Positions 48,446-61,200 of a stretch of DNA of 64,000 bases are shown one piece after another. Source of the DNA: Ectocarpus siliculosus (Eukaryota; Sar; Phaeophyceae; Ectocarpales; Ectocarpaceae); contig FN649756.1 of the NCBI GenBank assembly GCA_000310025.1, forward strand, positions 70,421 through 134,420, read 5' to 3'. The notes beneath the pieces were generated by a model. It was given only the letters and a program-made list of their open reading frames with translations. It ran no database searches and was not told where the DNA came from. A program made the translations under genes and the position numbers. Numbering within the stretch: the first letter of the stretch is position 1; each line of letters opens with the position of its first letter.

Positions 48446-50062
48446 CTTTGGATTTTTGATTGGTGCTGAGGGCCTCCCGAGAGAGATAGAGAGAGGCCTT
48501 ATCGAGTAACGTACATTGTTATTGGTTGGTGGTGGTGACGAATTGTCTCGGGAAGGCCCTTGCAAACACACCAGTTTGTTCTTGAACGCCCATGCAAGGG
48601 AACGGTAGTACGGCTAGGGCAGCGTTGTGTATGTAAAAATGTGTCGTTTTTTATCTTGACAAGCTCTTTGGGCCGAACTACTCACATGCGATCGCGACAA
48701 CGGATTTTTGTGCAACCTACGGGCACAGGTTAGAGAGCACTTGATGCTGACGACCGCAATAACTTTGTTGAGAAGGGCTGGGTTGCTGTCGGTCGAGCGA
48801 ATGATGGAATGGGATTTTTGATTGACTGCCGTGGCATTCCCCTCCTGTTTTCTGTTTGAAAAAACAGTGTCTTCGTGTCTTCTCGAAACCTCAGGCCACG
48901 TGATCAACTCTTGTCTTGAGGAGCGGGATCCCTCCGAAAGAATCAACATGATGCCTGAGATATGTTTCTTCCCTTTTCTCTTTCGGCGGATTCGTAGCCT
49001 TGTTGAATCACAAAGCACCGCTAGCGCCACAAAAACATTTTACAACAATATTGGAGATTCTGCAGCAGCCAGTGCATCCTACGGCGGCGATCGACAACTC
49101 GACCCACAGGTTGGGGGCTCGTTCTCCGGGTACTGTACGCAAAACTGTCAGAGCAGTTGGCTCCTCACCCTCAAGGAGAGAGGGGAGGTGAACACAACCG
49201 CCGGTCCCCCGTGACCGTTGTCCTCGCCTTGTCTCCCACCGCATCATGCGGGGGGGGGGGTGGTTTCGACATTGCGTAGAAGTCACCGTTGTCGCAAAGA
49301 ATTCCGTTGCGAGAAGAAAACCCGACCGGCCGGAAGGTCTTTCGCTTTGCCGCGGTATCTACCTTCCATCAAATTTGAAACGCGTGAAAGCAGACAACTC
49401 TATACTCTTCGACTCTCTCTGTTCAAGCCATGCTTGTCTCTAGAATGCCGATCCGAGACTGAGAATCTAACGAAAACTCATCACGGTAAGAGATGGCCGT
49501 GCCAATAAACCCCTGGTATGTACACCAAAGACCGAATTTTAGTGGAAAACAGGGTGGTGGATGGTATACAAAGATTCAGCGCTTCGGACCTTGGTTTGAC
49601 ACGATGGGCCTCTTGAATGGATCGCTCCCTTGCTCAAGAGCGCGGACGCACGAAGCCGAATGAGACAGGGCACCAGCAACCGCCAAGTAACATGAAAGAG
49701 GAACAGGCAGGTAAGGCACCGAAGAACAAAGCTTGTCCAGCCCCACACTCATTCAGTCCACGCGGTCAATTGTTCAGCCGGTCAAATCTGACAGTCTAAG
49801 GCGAACACGTACCTCATCGAGAACGTTTTATTAAACTTACACCGACAACATGTACACACCCCACCAACAAAATAATAAATTCTGGACGAAACGCCTTTCA
49901 GCACCCTACATCTACAGAATGTATAAAATTACCCCTGATAATTTCGGAGAACTAGAGCCAAATGCCGACTTACAAACACACAATCGCCCCCGTCAGAATA
50001 TGCATTAAACCAGCCCCTTCCCGCTCGTCGAAACGCTCCTAAAATGTGGCACGCTAGATGCA
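48446..50062. other. Convergent intergenic region after IFT122 and CDIN1
   Basis: About 1.6 kb between two stop codons facing each other. It must contain both 3' UTRs. No further exon was recognised. An A/T-rich stretch at 49,820-49,990 may be the 3' end region of the minus-strand gene. Confidence 0.5.
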
Positions 50063-53000
50063 CTAGAGTACTTGGCCGTCAGGGAGCATGATTGGGCTGG
50101 GAAAGTCCGCTTTGACCATGATGTCCTTCTTGTAGCCGTCGAACTCCGGAGATACCAGGGTCTCCACGTAGCCAAACCAGTAGATCACCAGCCCAGGGCC
50201 GTACCTTTGCCAAGACAACAACGTGCCCAACACACACACACATACACACACAGCACCGTGCGATGCGAAAAAACGCTCCGCGTGATCATCCATGATTGGT
50301 TGACACCGTTCGGAAATAGTTGTCGTGTGGTCCATGGATGCTGCGGACGAAAGCATGCACCCTGAGGTTTGCTCCTGGTTGTAAACCGAGGTTTGCCGAA
50401 CGCTGTGGCAGTTGAATCGGAGCTACCCATTTCGCTGTACTACCTGCCTACTGCCGCTGCTGTGAGCCGTCATTCAACCATTACCATTTACGTGGTCGAG
50501 CGATATTGTCAAGGGGGCAAGCACAACCCTGATCATCGAACGAAGCTGTGCTTCCGCAGAGAGTGGAAATAACCAGCTGTAAAGTGCGGATAGTAGCTTC
50601 ACCCTCGAGGGAACCTCCTACGACTACAAATTTTGAAGCTGCTGGCGCAGAGGACAGCGGGGGTAGGTCAGGGACAAGGGAGAAGCCCCGATAGACCCTG
50701 TTCCACCCCTTACGATGTGGCGCCGGCCGCAAGCAAGCATGAAATCCGGCAGGGTTAACGGGGTTGTGAGCAACTAGAAGTAGACGCACCCACCCAGTGG
50801 CGAAGGCAACAGGGCATGCGAGCTATGCAAACAACGCTGGCGCTCACTGCCACGGCAGTAGTATGCAGACCGCGGAAGCAAAAGCAGCAGAACAACGCAT
50901 TTTGGCTCTCGTTAGACAGCGAGACATAGAGGCCGCAGCCGTTGTAGAGCTGTGATGACGCCTAATTTCGCGCACCTGTTGACATAGCTGAGAAGCTGCG
51001 ATTGGTGCTCCTGGACATACGTGTGCTCATCCCCGAACATGGCTTTGCTGTCGATCCAAGACACGATCACCCACTGCGACAAAACGCCGAAAAAAGAGGG
51101 GGGGGGGTCATTCACCGAAGAACGAGCATGCGTTGTACCAGAATGCTGTTAGGACAATAACAATAGAACCGAGAAGTTACCACCCATGCTTGTTTCACTC
51201 TTGAGAACAATTTTATCGTGTTGCGTTTGGGGTTTCGGTTGGAAAAGGAGGGCAGACACGGCCGGTGAGATTAGCAACCATGTGCACGAGTAAACGTCAA
51301 GGAATGAGAGGCCGCCGATGCGCTGGTAAATACCGCTCCACCTGATGCTCTCTATCCGTGCGGAGGCATGAATGGTGCGTTGGGAACTGAGGCGTGTCGG
51401 TTAATATTTCTCCGAAACAATCTCTCACCTCATTTCTAGGCCCTTTGACCGCCATCGGCGTCTGTAGTAGCATGTCCGGGGTCTTGTATGCGCCTTTCTG
51501 TCTCAAATCGGACTCCGACTCAAAGGCGACTCCCCTGTGCATAGTCGCGGTACGGTCGGTGATTGTTTTAGCGGTTCGCATCACACACACAGAAGCTACT
51601 GGAAACCCCGCGGTATGCCGAGACGGCCAAATCATCGAAATACAGGTTCACGTAATGCAGAAGAGCCGGGCGGGGGAAGACAGGCGTACCTGTACTGCCG
51701 TTGTATTTGGAGGCGGAATTAAACAGAGCTAACCCTAACCCTAAGTGTCTGGATGTGTGGGATTAAGGAAAATAAAACAAAGCGCCGGATCGCCCTCGTT
51801 CTCACTTGATACGCCTTCCCGCTACTGCAAAGACAAGCGCTTACTCGGCTTGTACATAGATGTTCGTGCTTCCATGCGACGCTTTCTCAACTACCCTCGC
51901 ACAAGCACTCCTCGGACACGATGAAGCACAACCGAATCCCTTCACTTGCATGCTTTGCACCACCAGCACTTTCGACGATGCACACTCGTAGAAAACATCC
52001 CGAACCCTACATACACTTGTAGTTAGAGACAAACAGCTTGGAACAGGAGTGCAGGACACAAGCTTCTTTGAGCCAACAAACAACCCTTTCGGCACCAAGA
52101 AACCACGATGTATCACCGGTGACAACTATATTGTGACGGCGGAGCCGAGACCGAGGGTGAAGGTGTGGTTTTGTCTGCCGCCCACCGCTCACCATTTCTT
52201 CTTTCCGCGATGTTTTACGAGCTGCAAGCTCAGACGCGATTTACGTACGGAACAGTTTAGTGTCCGCAAGTTGACATTCTCTATACCTTTAAACCGGGTG
52301 AGAAACGGGCTCCGGTGGTATAAGTATGAGCGAAACTGAGTTGTCAACAATGACAAGGGAGGAAGAGCATCGGATTTTCAGAAAGTCACCTGGCGCGCAG
52401 CTTCTGCTGCAAGACGAACTCGTACTCGGCTCCCACACCTCTCCTGACTCTGTCCAGGTGTGGCGAGTAGTCCCTGTCATCAGATATGCACTCCTCCACC
52501 TCGCGTCGTAATCGCTCGTCCAAGATAAGAGAAGGCGTTCGCATCAACTGCGCTATAGCAGCCCCTGCTTGCAGGGGGAACAAGATTGAAATACGGTTTG
52601 CCACCGAGCGAAAGAGAAAACGAAGCTTCGACGCCATGTCTATCGGTTCGAATCAGTACATCCCTTGAGAATGGCAGCAAAATCACATGTCGGAAAAACG
52701 AAAATCTCAGGCCTCATACGCATCAGGCCCGTAACACTGAGTACTTTTGCGCCGTACCGTGACAGCAATGCCCGCGCCTTCAAGATACCGTGGTCCTGAT
52801 TTCAGAACCGAAACCAAATCCTAATGATGCTTCTTGGAAAGTATGCCTCACAAACAGTCAATGTTGTTTGGAACCCTGGGAGATGGAGGGCAGAACGTCT
52901 GCTGCATACCTGGCTCAAGAGCTCCGACCAAGATTCTCGCCATCAAGTAAGGGGAATAGCGCAGGCCTGGTTGTCTGGCGATATCGATAATCCTCGAACC

Positions 53001-53975
53001 TTTCCGGTATTGAGTCCTGCCATCGGTCGGTGGAAATGGATGTCATGATGAGTGGCATTGCAAACGAACACCACCTTCACGATCTACCATGAACCCCTGG
53101 CCCTCGAGTCAACAAGGAACAAAGTACCAGGTACGATAAAAAACGTATACAAGTAGTCAGTGGTCCACCTATCAAAATCAGTTGTAGGTTGTCTCGCTTC
53201 TCAGCTCTCAGCGAACACCCACGGTACCCTCATCAGAGTGTTTTCTGCCTTACCGCTGTCTTTCTGTACCCGCTACCGACACAACAGCTTGAGGCTGCTG
53301 TACCACCTAGACTCCTTGCGGGACGCGAATTAAAACTGGACTGACTCACAGAAACTCCTTTGTGCGTTGTTTGCATCGCCAATCCACCTTGCGGATGTGC
53401 CTGCCAAGCGGAACCGAAAACCACACAGGAGCACACGAGCAGCGACGTTTGGCACTCACCAAGTTCGTTATACCACAGGCTGTTCGCGTGACCAAACGTA
53501 TGTACGTAGCAATATGGGTACACTGCTGTTTCCATACTGAAAGACCCACACATGTCGAGATGAGATGAGCGGACAAGAAATGACGAATTTCGCCCCTAGT
53601 TCCCACCCCGCGACCTTGTTTACAGTGCTGCGGGCTTGGAACGGGCCAGGCGCTCGTGTATGCTCCACTTCAACGCGACACCCTGGACTGAATAGCCGCA
53701 GACTGAAGTTGTCGGGTAGAGGCTTCTTGTTGAACATTCCAGAGTGATGTGAACGATCGTGCAGGCTACTGTGCATGAAGCTCGGGGTGGACAAACGGGT
53801 GGCATATGAGGGTGCAAACGTCAGGGTGTCACCTGGAGAACATTTGTCTTCGAAGACTCTGAAGAGCATCGTAGGGCAAGCTCTCCACGCTGGTGTGCGA
53901 GGTTGTGAGGTCAAAACCACCGTCGATGCTGGCCTTGCACAGCGCCACGGCTCTGTGGTAGTCCGCCTTCAGCAT
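50063..53975 (-). CDS. CDIN1: CDAN1-interacting nuclease 1-like protein (C15orf41 family, PD-(D/E)XK fold), at least 6 exons
   Basis: Exons on the minus strand: 53975-53833 (start MLKADYHRAVAL), one unplaced internal exon, about 52992-52910 (LRYSPYLMARILVGALEP), 52564-52390 (RTPSLILDERLRREVEECI), 51534-51429 (GAYKTPDMLLQTPMAV), 51073-50976 (SWIDSKAMFGDE), 50204-50063 (RYGPGLVIYWFGYVE, stop TAG). All listed phases match except around the unplaced exon. The order and spacing follow the metazoan CDIN1 protein, including the family motif TPD, the nuclease core (here I-D-S-K rather than I-E-S-K, still compatible with a D-x-K active site) and the GPGLVIYW signature. CDIN1 binds codanin-1 in animals and is linked to erythropoiesis; the ancestral role is unknown. 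Its catalytic residues look intact, so nuclease activity is plausible. The missing exon should encode the segment with the basic KRTH-like motif. I could not find it with matching phase between 53,000 and 53,830. Confidence 0.86.
51729..51745. repeat. Short telomere-like (CCCTAA)n tract
   Basis: CTAACCCTAACCCTAAG inside a CDIN1 intron: two to three CCCTAA units. Confidence 0.85.
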
Positions 53976-55270
53976 GTTGCCTCTCCGTCGAAACTAGAAA
54001 ACCACGTGTGTGTTCGTCCTGCCACACACCTCGAACCTCCTGCGGGATTCACCGCTCAGCTGTTGTGGCTACTGATCTATTTGTAGCAGATTTCCGTCGC
54101 AGAACGAGCATGTGCATAACGTAGACTGACGAGAGGGGCGAGGTTATACAGAGGAGCGATGTATTCGTTGGCATCCTTTCAGTTCGCCTGTGTGTTTTCC
54201 GCTTACGAAACAGCAGCATACTATGCTGAGCACCTACTGTGGTCTACTACAGGTACTTTGATAACTATGCATACAACTGCAGCAGGCAGAGAGAGACGTC
54301 TGGTCAAACAAGCCACAGCAGCAGCAGCGGATATTTTGGCCCGCTGCGCTTCAAGAGCCCTTCTGCGAATATTCGGCCGGTCTGCGTATGTAGCATATAC
54401 CCATCCATGTCAGCGAAAGCGTTCACATCACGAAGGTTCGCCCTGCATGCAGTATGTCGACTCAATGTTGGATCGACGCCGAACATGATGCCGATACGTA
54501 GTGTCGAAGAGGAGCTCGCGGCAGATTGCAGATCCTTCGTTGTTGGCAATTGGTCGGGGGCTGAGGACTTTCAAAAAATTACAAAATTACCGGCGGAGAG
54601 ATTTCTGATTTCCCTCAGCCTCCGGAGAGCATGTAGATGTACAGCAGCAGGTCAAATGTTAGAATCCAGAGAGGAAGAGAGGAACCAAAAAACTGAACGG
54701 CTTTCAGGATACCTTGGGTTGGCCTACTTCGGTCACGGCGCATGTTGGACACGACTACAGCAAGAGCAGGACGCACAGGGTGCAGTAATTCTGCACATGT
54801 TTACACTGCTGTTACGGCAACAGCATACACATCGAAAAGGGTTTATTTCTAATGCGATTTTTCAGAGAAAAAACAAAATAGCCTACAGAAAAACTAACGC
54901 ACTGTCACCTTATACCGGGGTCGATAGCATGTTCTTCGTGCCGAGGGTGTGTGTGTGTCGGCAGTGTGGTGTGTAGTGCTATGTATCTCTCGGATCGATA
55001 CGGACCCTATTTGCAGAATGGTCCTGCAAAATCCCCTGCAAAATGCAGAGAGGCTCCGTCACTTGGTACGGAGGGCATCAAATATGTTAGTCATAGCCGC
55101 GTATCCCCTCAGGTTCCCCAACGGAGCCCCAACGAGCGGATGAAAGGGGACACCACACGTCTCGCACAAAGTCAAGGGCCTTGCTTCAGCGTTTTTGTAT
55201 GTCGAAAAGAGTTGGAGCTTTACCCCGCTCTGAAGAAGAAAATCGTCCACCCACTCACCGCCGTAAAGTC
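53976..55270. promoter_or_regulatory. Divergent intergenic region between CDIN1 and E1
   Basis: About 1.3 kb between two divergent start codons. It holds a plus-strand open frame at 54239-54976 (245 codons) without recognisable domains, which I regard as chance. Promoter elements were not recognised. Confidence 0.35.
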
Positions 55271-58200
55271 ATGGAGACCAATGGCAGCAACAAACCGGCC
55301 GATGGGAGCAAGGTGAGCCAGCTGGTCGGTGTTTGTTCTCCCTGTTCCCAAGAGCATGGTATTTTTCTGTTCACTTCGCTACACATGGCATCGCCGGCGT
55401 GATGGCGTTTTGCTAGGCCATGCCCATGAAGATCATGCTGCATTTGTTGCTTAGGGGGAAAGCTTGGGAGCAACCACGTGGCAGATTTTTTCTCGCACCA
55501 GGCAGGGGCTTGCTGCCGCGGGATGTATATGCAATGGTTAGATTCGTTTGATGTTGGTGTCGTGTGAAGTGGTGACAGCAGTACGCCCGTTCCACGCGTC
55601 GTTTCGCGAAAGTCACCTACCTACCTGGGTTGCAATACAATGTACGGGTTGCGGGTTACGGGCACATTGCAAGAAAGTGTCCTGTGTACCACAGCCAGCA
55701 GCAATTGCTTTCAAACATACCCGGCAATCAGGCCTTGGGCAAGGTCACCGATCGTGCAAAACTTTTATTGCATGCACTCGATGTGTTCATTGGAACCGAA
55801 CGCCCACACCCGAAGGAGTATTCCTCCGCGTGCCTGGGCATTGGAAATTTAAACCAGAAACAGCAAGCAGTCCAGCAGAGCGGAATCTTGTTATTTTTGG
55901 TTACGGCAGAGTACAGTACATCTGCAGAATTGCGCAGCGCTGCAAGTGCGGATGTCGAAGCGCACTCCCGTGGGCAGCCCGTGGTTGTAGTTCCCGTCAG
56001 TGATACGCATGTTCTTTATACGGCACATCGCAAATCGTGTCTACTGCTGTACCAGTACCACCGCCGCTGTTGTTGTGCGTTGGGGCGTTCGTGGGTTCCA
56101 GAACGTTACCCAAGCTGTACAATAGCTGTACCACAGGCGTAGGAACGCAGGAACCGCTACGCAGAAAGGGGACTTGCTCTCGTACACCACATCGCGTCAA
56201 CTTTCAGACACGAGGGTTGCCCGAAGAAGTTTCGCCGCCTCCGAGTACTGAAGCAGCAAGCAGCTGCGGTACATATATAGTTACCAAGATGTACATAGTC
56301 TTCGAAGTATTATAACATGTTGTGCACCTACCTGGAACAGGTGATCCGTGCCTCCGCCGACAAGCTGCAACAGCAGTGGCCCCGTCTGGCCGACCCAACT
56401 CACGTACTTTCTCCGTGCGCTTCTGCTGTGTCGTGCGTGCAACCGTATCGGATTGTTGATGTACGCTCCAATGAATTTGCGGAATTGACGCAAGCAGCTT
56501 GAAGAAAATGCGGCCTTCATGGACAAGTACAGCCGGCAGATCGGCGCCTTTGGGCTGGAAGCCATGTCCAAGCTCATGAACCTCAAGGTTCTCATCGTGG
56601 GTCTCAAGTGCGTACCGTTTACCGTACCGTATCCCATGGTATTCCGTACCGTCTTGCTATCTCCTATGCCTTGCGTTTGTCGGAACGAACAAGGGTAGTT
56701 ACAGAGACAGAGCTCCCTCGTGATGTCATCTACGCAAGGTATCAACACGCCGTACATCCACATCCCATCCGACGCTTGCCCAAGAATAGACGCCCCCACA
56801 TTCCGCAGTGCCATGCCACCTGCACCACACGCGCGATACCAACAACAGCAGCGACATCGACTCGATGGTCTGCTCCTGCAGTTGTATGAAACCATTCGTT
56901 CGTTGTTCGTGCACCAATTGTTTCTCCATGAGAAGGGGGCTTGGCGTGGAGACAGCCAAGAACTTGATTCTAGCGGGGCCTGGCTTGGTAAGCCTTTGCG
57001 ACGACGAGCCCGTGGCCATGCCAGACCTCGGGGCAAACTTTTTCCTGACGGAAGCGGACGTAGGAAAGCCCAGAGCGAGGTGAGAGCTTGTCCCAATATT
57101 AATATTTCCTCGACAGCTTGACAGCAGTTTCGGTAGTGGCTTTGGTCATCCTCACGCCTCCATTGGCCAAAATTCCTTATGCCTGCATATGGCGATATAT
57201 TGCTCGGTGGGCTTGAGAGGATACCATCGCGATCGTGTTAACCGCTTTTGGTGGAACGGTTCTACAACGATTCGATGTCGCATCCCGTCTGGCGCTCGCC
57301 ACAGAGTTAACCCGATACACTGATACCCTCCACGCGTCCGATGTCCGATGGTTGCCGCATGTCCTTCTCCACCCTCTGCCCGGCCCACCCTATTATAGAA
57401 GAACGTATGTACCACGGAGATCATTCAAATAGCCGTTCCCGTCTTGTTGCTACAGTTCATCCCCCCAGGGATCTGTTTCCCGTCTGCCCGTATCGTGTAC
57501 ACCGCGTGCGCTATGTATCCCCCGAATTCCCTCGCCCCCTTTTTTACCTCTTTCTGAATACCTGCGTATTATCGTCGCCCTTGCGCACCCTGCCCCGCAG
57601 CTGCGTCGCCAGCAAGCTGCAGGAGCTGAACTCGATGGTGACCGTGAAGGTGGTGTCGGGAGGCCTAACCGAGGAGACCGTCGGCTCTCACGGGGTGGTG
57701 GTGATGTGCGGCCGTTCGGGGGAAGAGGCGGCCAAGTGGGACGCCTTCTGCCACGAGAAGGTGAGTAAGACGGGATTGGCTTGGCTTGGCTGGGCTGGGC
57801 TGGGCCTGCAGCCTCGTGTCTGTCTTGCTCTCTTGAGGAAACAGGGGCAGGGTTTGGGCAGCAACCTGCGTTGAGTGACCAACCGTGCCTGGAAGCACGG
57901 CCAGCTCTTGTGCTCGATCCCGCCAAGAAGAGAAAAGCTCTACCGACGTCACGTGTTGATGTATTTTCTTCTCCTTTCCGTACTTCGCTTCTGCTTCAAC
58001 CTCACTTCACTATCTCGTGTGGTACCGGCTTGATTGTAGGTCGTGTGTCCTTGCCAGGACTACTGCTGTGTTTGCCCGTTCTTCTCTTAACTCTGTACAG
58101 TACACAGGTAAAACCTCCTGTGTGCCCCTCCTTTTCTGTGTGTTTCGCGCAGTTCCATGTGAGCTGACTAGTTTGTTCGGGGGTTTTCGCATATGTCTGG

Positions 58201-61200
58201 GTTGTTCTAATCCATGGCTGATCGGTTCAGCGCATGTTTTTATCATGATATTTTTGCCGTTAATTTTTTGTCATGGCTGTGCTCCGGTATTTTCTCCCCG
58301 TTTATTCTTATTTGTGATACGAAAGGGCTCGATCTTCATCTCGGCGGGTACGATGGGTGCCTTCGGTTTCGTGTTCAGCGACTTCGGGAAGGCGTTCTCC
58401 GTGCGGGATGTCAACGGAGAGGCCCCCTCCAGCCGCATTATCACCGATGTGAGAGAAGAACTCAATGTCGCTTTACATGACCCGGCATTTTCTTTTCAGA
58501 GCTATACATACTCCGAATCGATTGTAGTTCACGTGATTCTTTTCCCCACAGCTAGTTCAAGAGAGCCTTGAAGGGGAGACAGCGTCCACCTCCGTCTGCA
58601 CTATCCTTTTGTTGGTTCTTGTTTACCCGCTCACCCTTGCATTTGTGATGAAGGGAGTGTCTCCGTCCTTTAGAGCAGTTTGGTTGATGTTGGCCTTCGT
58701 TGATGTATCTCAGCCGTGGTTGCGTAGGCCTTGGCGGCAGCGGTTACGCTTCGCGTAACGGTAGTTCGTTTCCTAGTCGGAGGAGATGTTAATATTGAAA
58801 TGGCATGGCGCATCTTGACCTACACCTAGATGGGACGGCCAAGAATATGTAGGCTCGTGGAATCTATCTATGTATCTCTTGGTGTGGACGTGGGCGTCGT
58901 AGTACGCATTCATCCCCCTCCCCCCTCTCTTCTTCATTCCGGTGCAAACCTGCCCTCTCTGTGAATTTATCGAACACATGACACAAGTGCATGTCATACG
59001 CTTGTATTCCTTTTGTCGCACCTCGTATGCGTCGTGGCGATGGCGATGTCCCTCGATAAATTCAGGTCTCTTTGGAAGAGGAGGGAGTCATCACGTTGCT
59101 GGGGGCTCTCGATGAGGACGGCGGTCGGATGCACGGCATGCAGGAGAACGAGGTACAGCAGTGAATTTCCCTACAATGTACGCTATATAAACCACGTTTT
59201 TGTGTGGGGGGGAGCCAACATCGATGGACTGGCGGGACTGCCTCCCGCCCGCTAATTTAACCGCAGCTTCCGGAGGAGGATCTTATCCAACGATATGCTC
59301 TGCTACAGGCGGCGGTCAAGTGTAGATGGGTGCGAAGCAGCAAAAGCAGCCAGCACCCCAATATTTCGTCGCTATCAGTTAGGCGTAGGCAGGCTGGCAA
59401 ATGTACATGGCGCAAATGCAGCGAAGCGCCCAGCACCCCAGTATTATTGTCGTCATTCCCCTTGAGACATACATGGTACAGTGTTAAGAGGTAGGAAAAG
59501 GGTGGCTTGCGTGGGGTGTACTATGACGCGGTGCCTCTCTTGACATTCAGCACAGGCGATGGTGCAGTGTCGGGTGCTATTTTGGACCGCCTTCGCGCGA
59601 TTAGTACGTTTATGAGCAAGTAGAAGGGAGGGGGTACACAGACCGCATTCCCTAACCCTAACCCTAACTCAACTTGCCCGATTGCATGCTTCATCCAACA
59701 CGTTTAGTTAGTCAAAAAACCCTGCCAAGGCCACTGGCTATTGTTTTTCTTATTCTTGAGTGTGGCCCAGGCGGGCACGCTGCCTGTGCCACCCAGCTAC
59801 CGTGCCGTGATCATCAGTTGGTGGTTCTGAGTCGCGTGAAGGGATTTGCCCGTTGCTGCTGATGATGCCGATCGCCGCCTCTGAGTTTCTGACATTTTGT
59901 GGTGGGCGTGCGTTTGCGTTCTGTGTGTTTTATGACATGACGGTTTTGGCAGCACGACGGTTGGATCGAGCTGTCTGATGTGGAGGGGATGGTTGCGAAG
60001 GACGGCAGCGGCAAGACAATCAACGATACGGGCAAGATCAAGATAAAGACCTGCACCAAGAAGGTAAGGCGTGTTCGATTGATACCACGACATATACTCT
60101 TATGGCGAGAGCCTGTGGGATGTCATACCTCTCTCCTGTAGCGATATCCTATACAGGCAAGTGAGATTTCCTGTTCCCCATGTGATTTTTTTGTTTTTTT
60201 CATGTGAAATGAGATGCTTCGGGATGAACGTGGTATGGGATGGGATGCACGGTTCGGCTGACGGTTTCCGGGAAAGGTTTTTTAAGACGGTCCTTACAAG
60301 ACGGTAAATTCCGCCGTCTTGGACGAGAAATATGTGCCGCAGACTTGTCTAGCCGTGTACTGTATGTGACTGCGTTGTGTGTGCACCTTTCCACTTTCCA
60401 CATGCCCCTGTCTTCTGTGTTTGGCCAGGTGTACGGGCGTATCGTGCGTGATGACGTCATTCATGTGTTCGCCTCGCCAACAGCCTCAGATGGTTGATGG
60501 GTAATTCAACACCACCCTGACATAAAGGCCGCTTCTTTTTGCTTACCTGTTGTGGGTGTTTGGTTTGCCCAGGTGACGGTTACGGAGGAGAAAGACGGCA
60601 AGAAGGAGACCAAGGAGAAGACCGTCTTCGACCCACACCGCCTCAAGATGTGCCTGGACACCACCAACTTCTCCGCCTACGAGAACGGAGGGATGATGAA
60701 CCAGGTACGAAACGTGTCTGAACTACGCTGCCCACATGGCGCTTAGAGTGTCTGCCGTTTGAAACGCTTTGTTTCCAGCTCGACGGGGTTGATTTTACCG
60801 AGACAATTCATGTACAGTATGTTCGACGCAGTGTGTGGGTAGAGTGTTCTTCATCCTGCCACCGATCCTGAGACTATTCCAATTCTAACCCTTCCTTTTC
60901 CTTTTCCGCCCTCAGAGTACAGACCCTACCCCAAACATGCAAGCACCATACCTCTGGGAGAAACGAATTGAGAAATCCTCAGGTTCCGCAGGCTTGTCGT
61001 CTCTCTACTCACTACCATGAACTTGCTTGGCATTCCATGGGATGCTGCGTGATGTACCACTGCTTGCGTGCTGATGTGTTCATTTCAGGTGAAGGTCCCC
61101 GTGACCAAGACCTACCTCCCGCTCCAGAAGCGCTTGGTCCAGCCGGTGAGAACGAGGGGAAGACTTGCCACTTTTCTTCACTGTTTGTAGCACTGCCATC

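Noticed and set aside
54239-54976. Plus-strand open frame of 245 codons in the CDIN1-E1 intergenic region
   Set aside because: No recognisable domain, no splice pairing and no repeats of known elements. Length is compatible with chance in intergenic DNA, though transcription was not tested.
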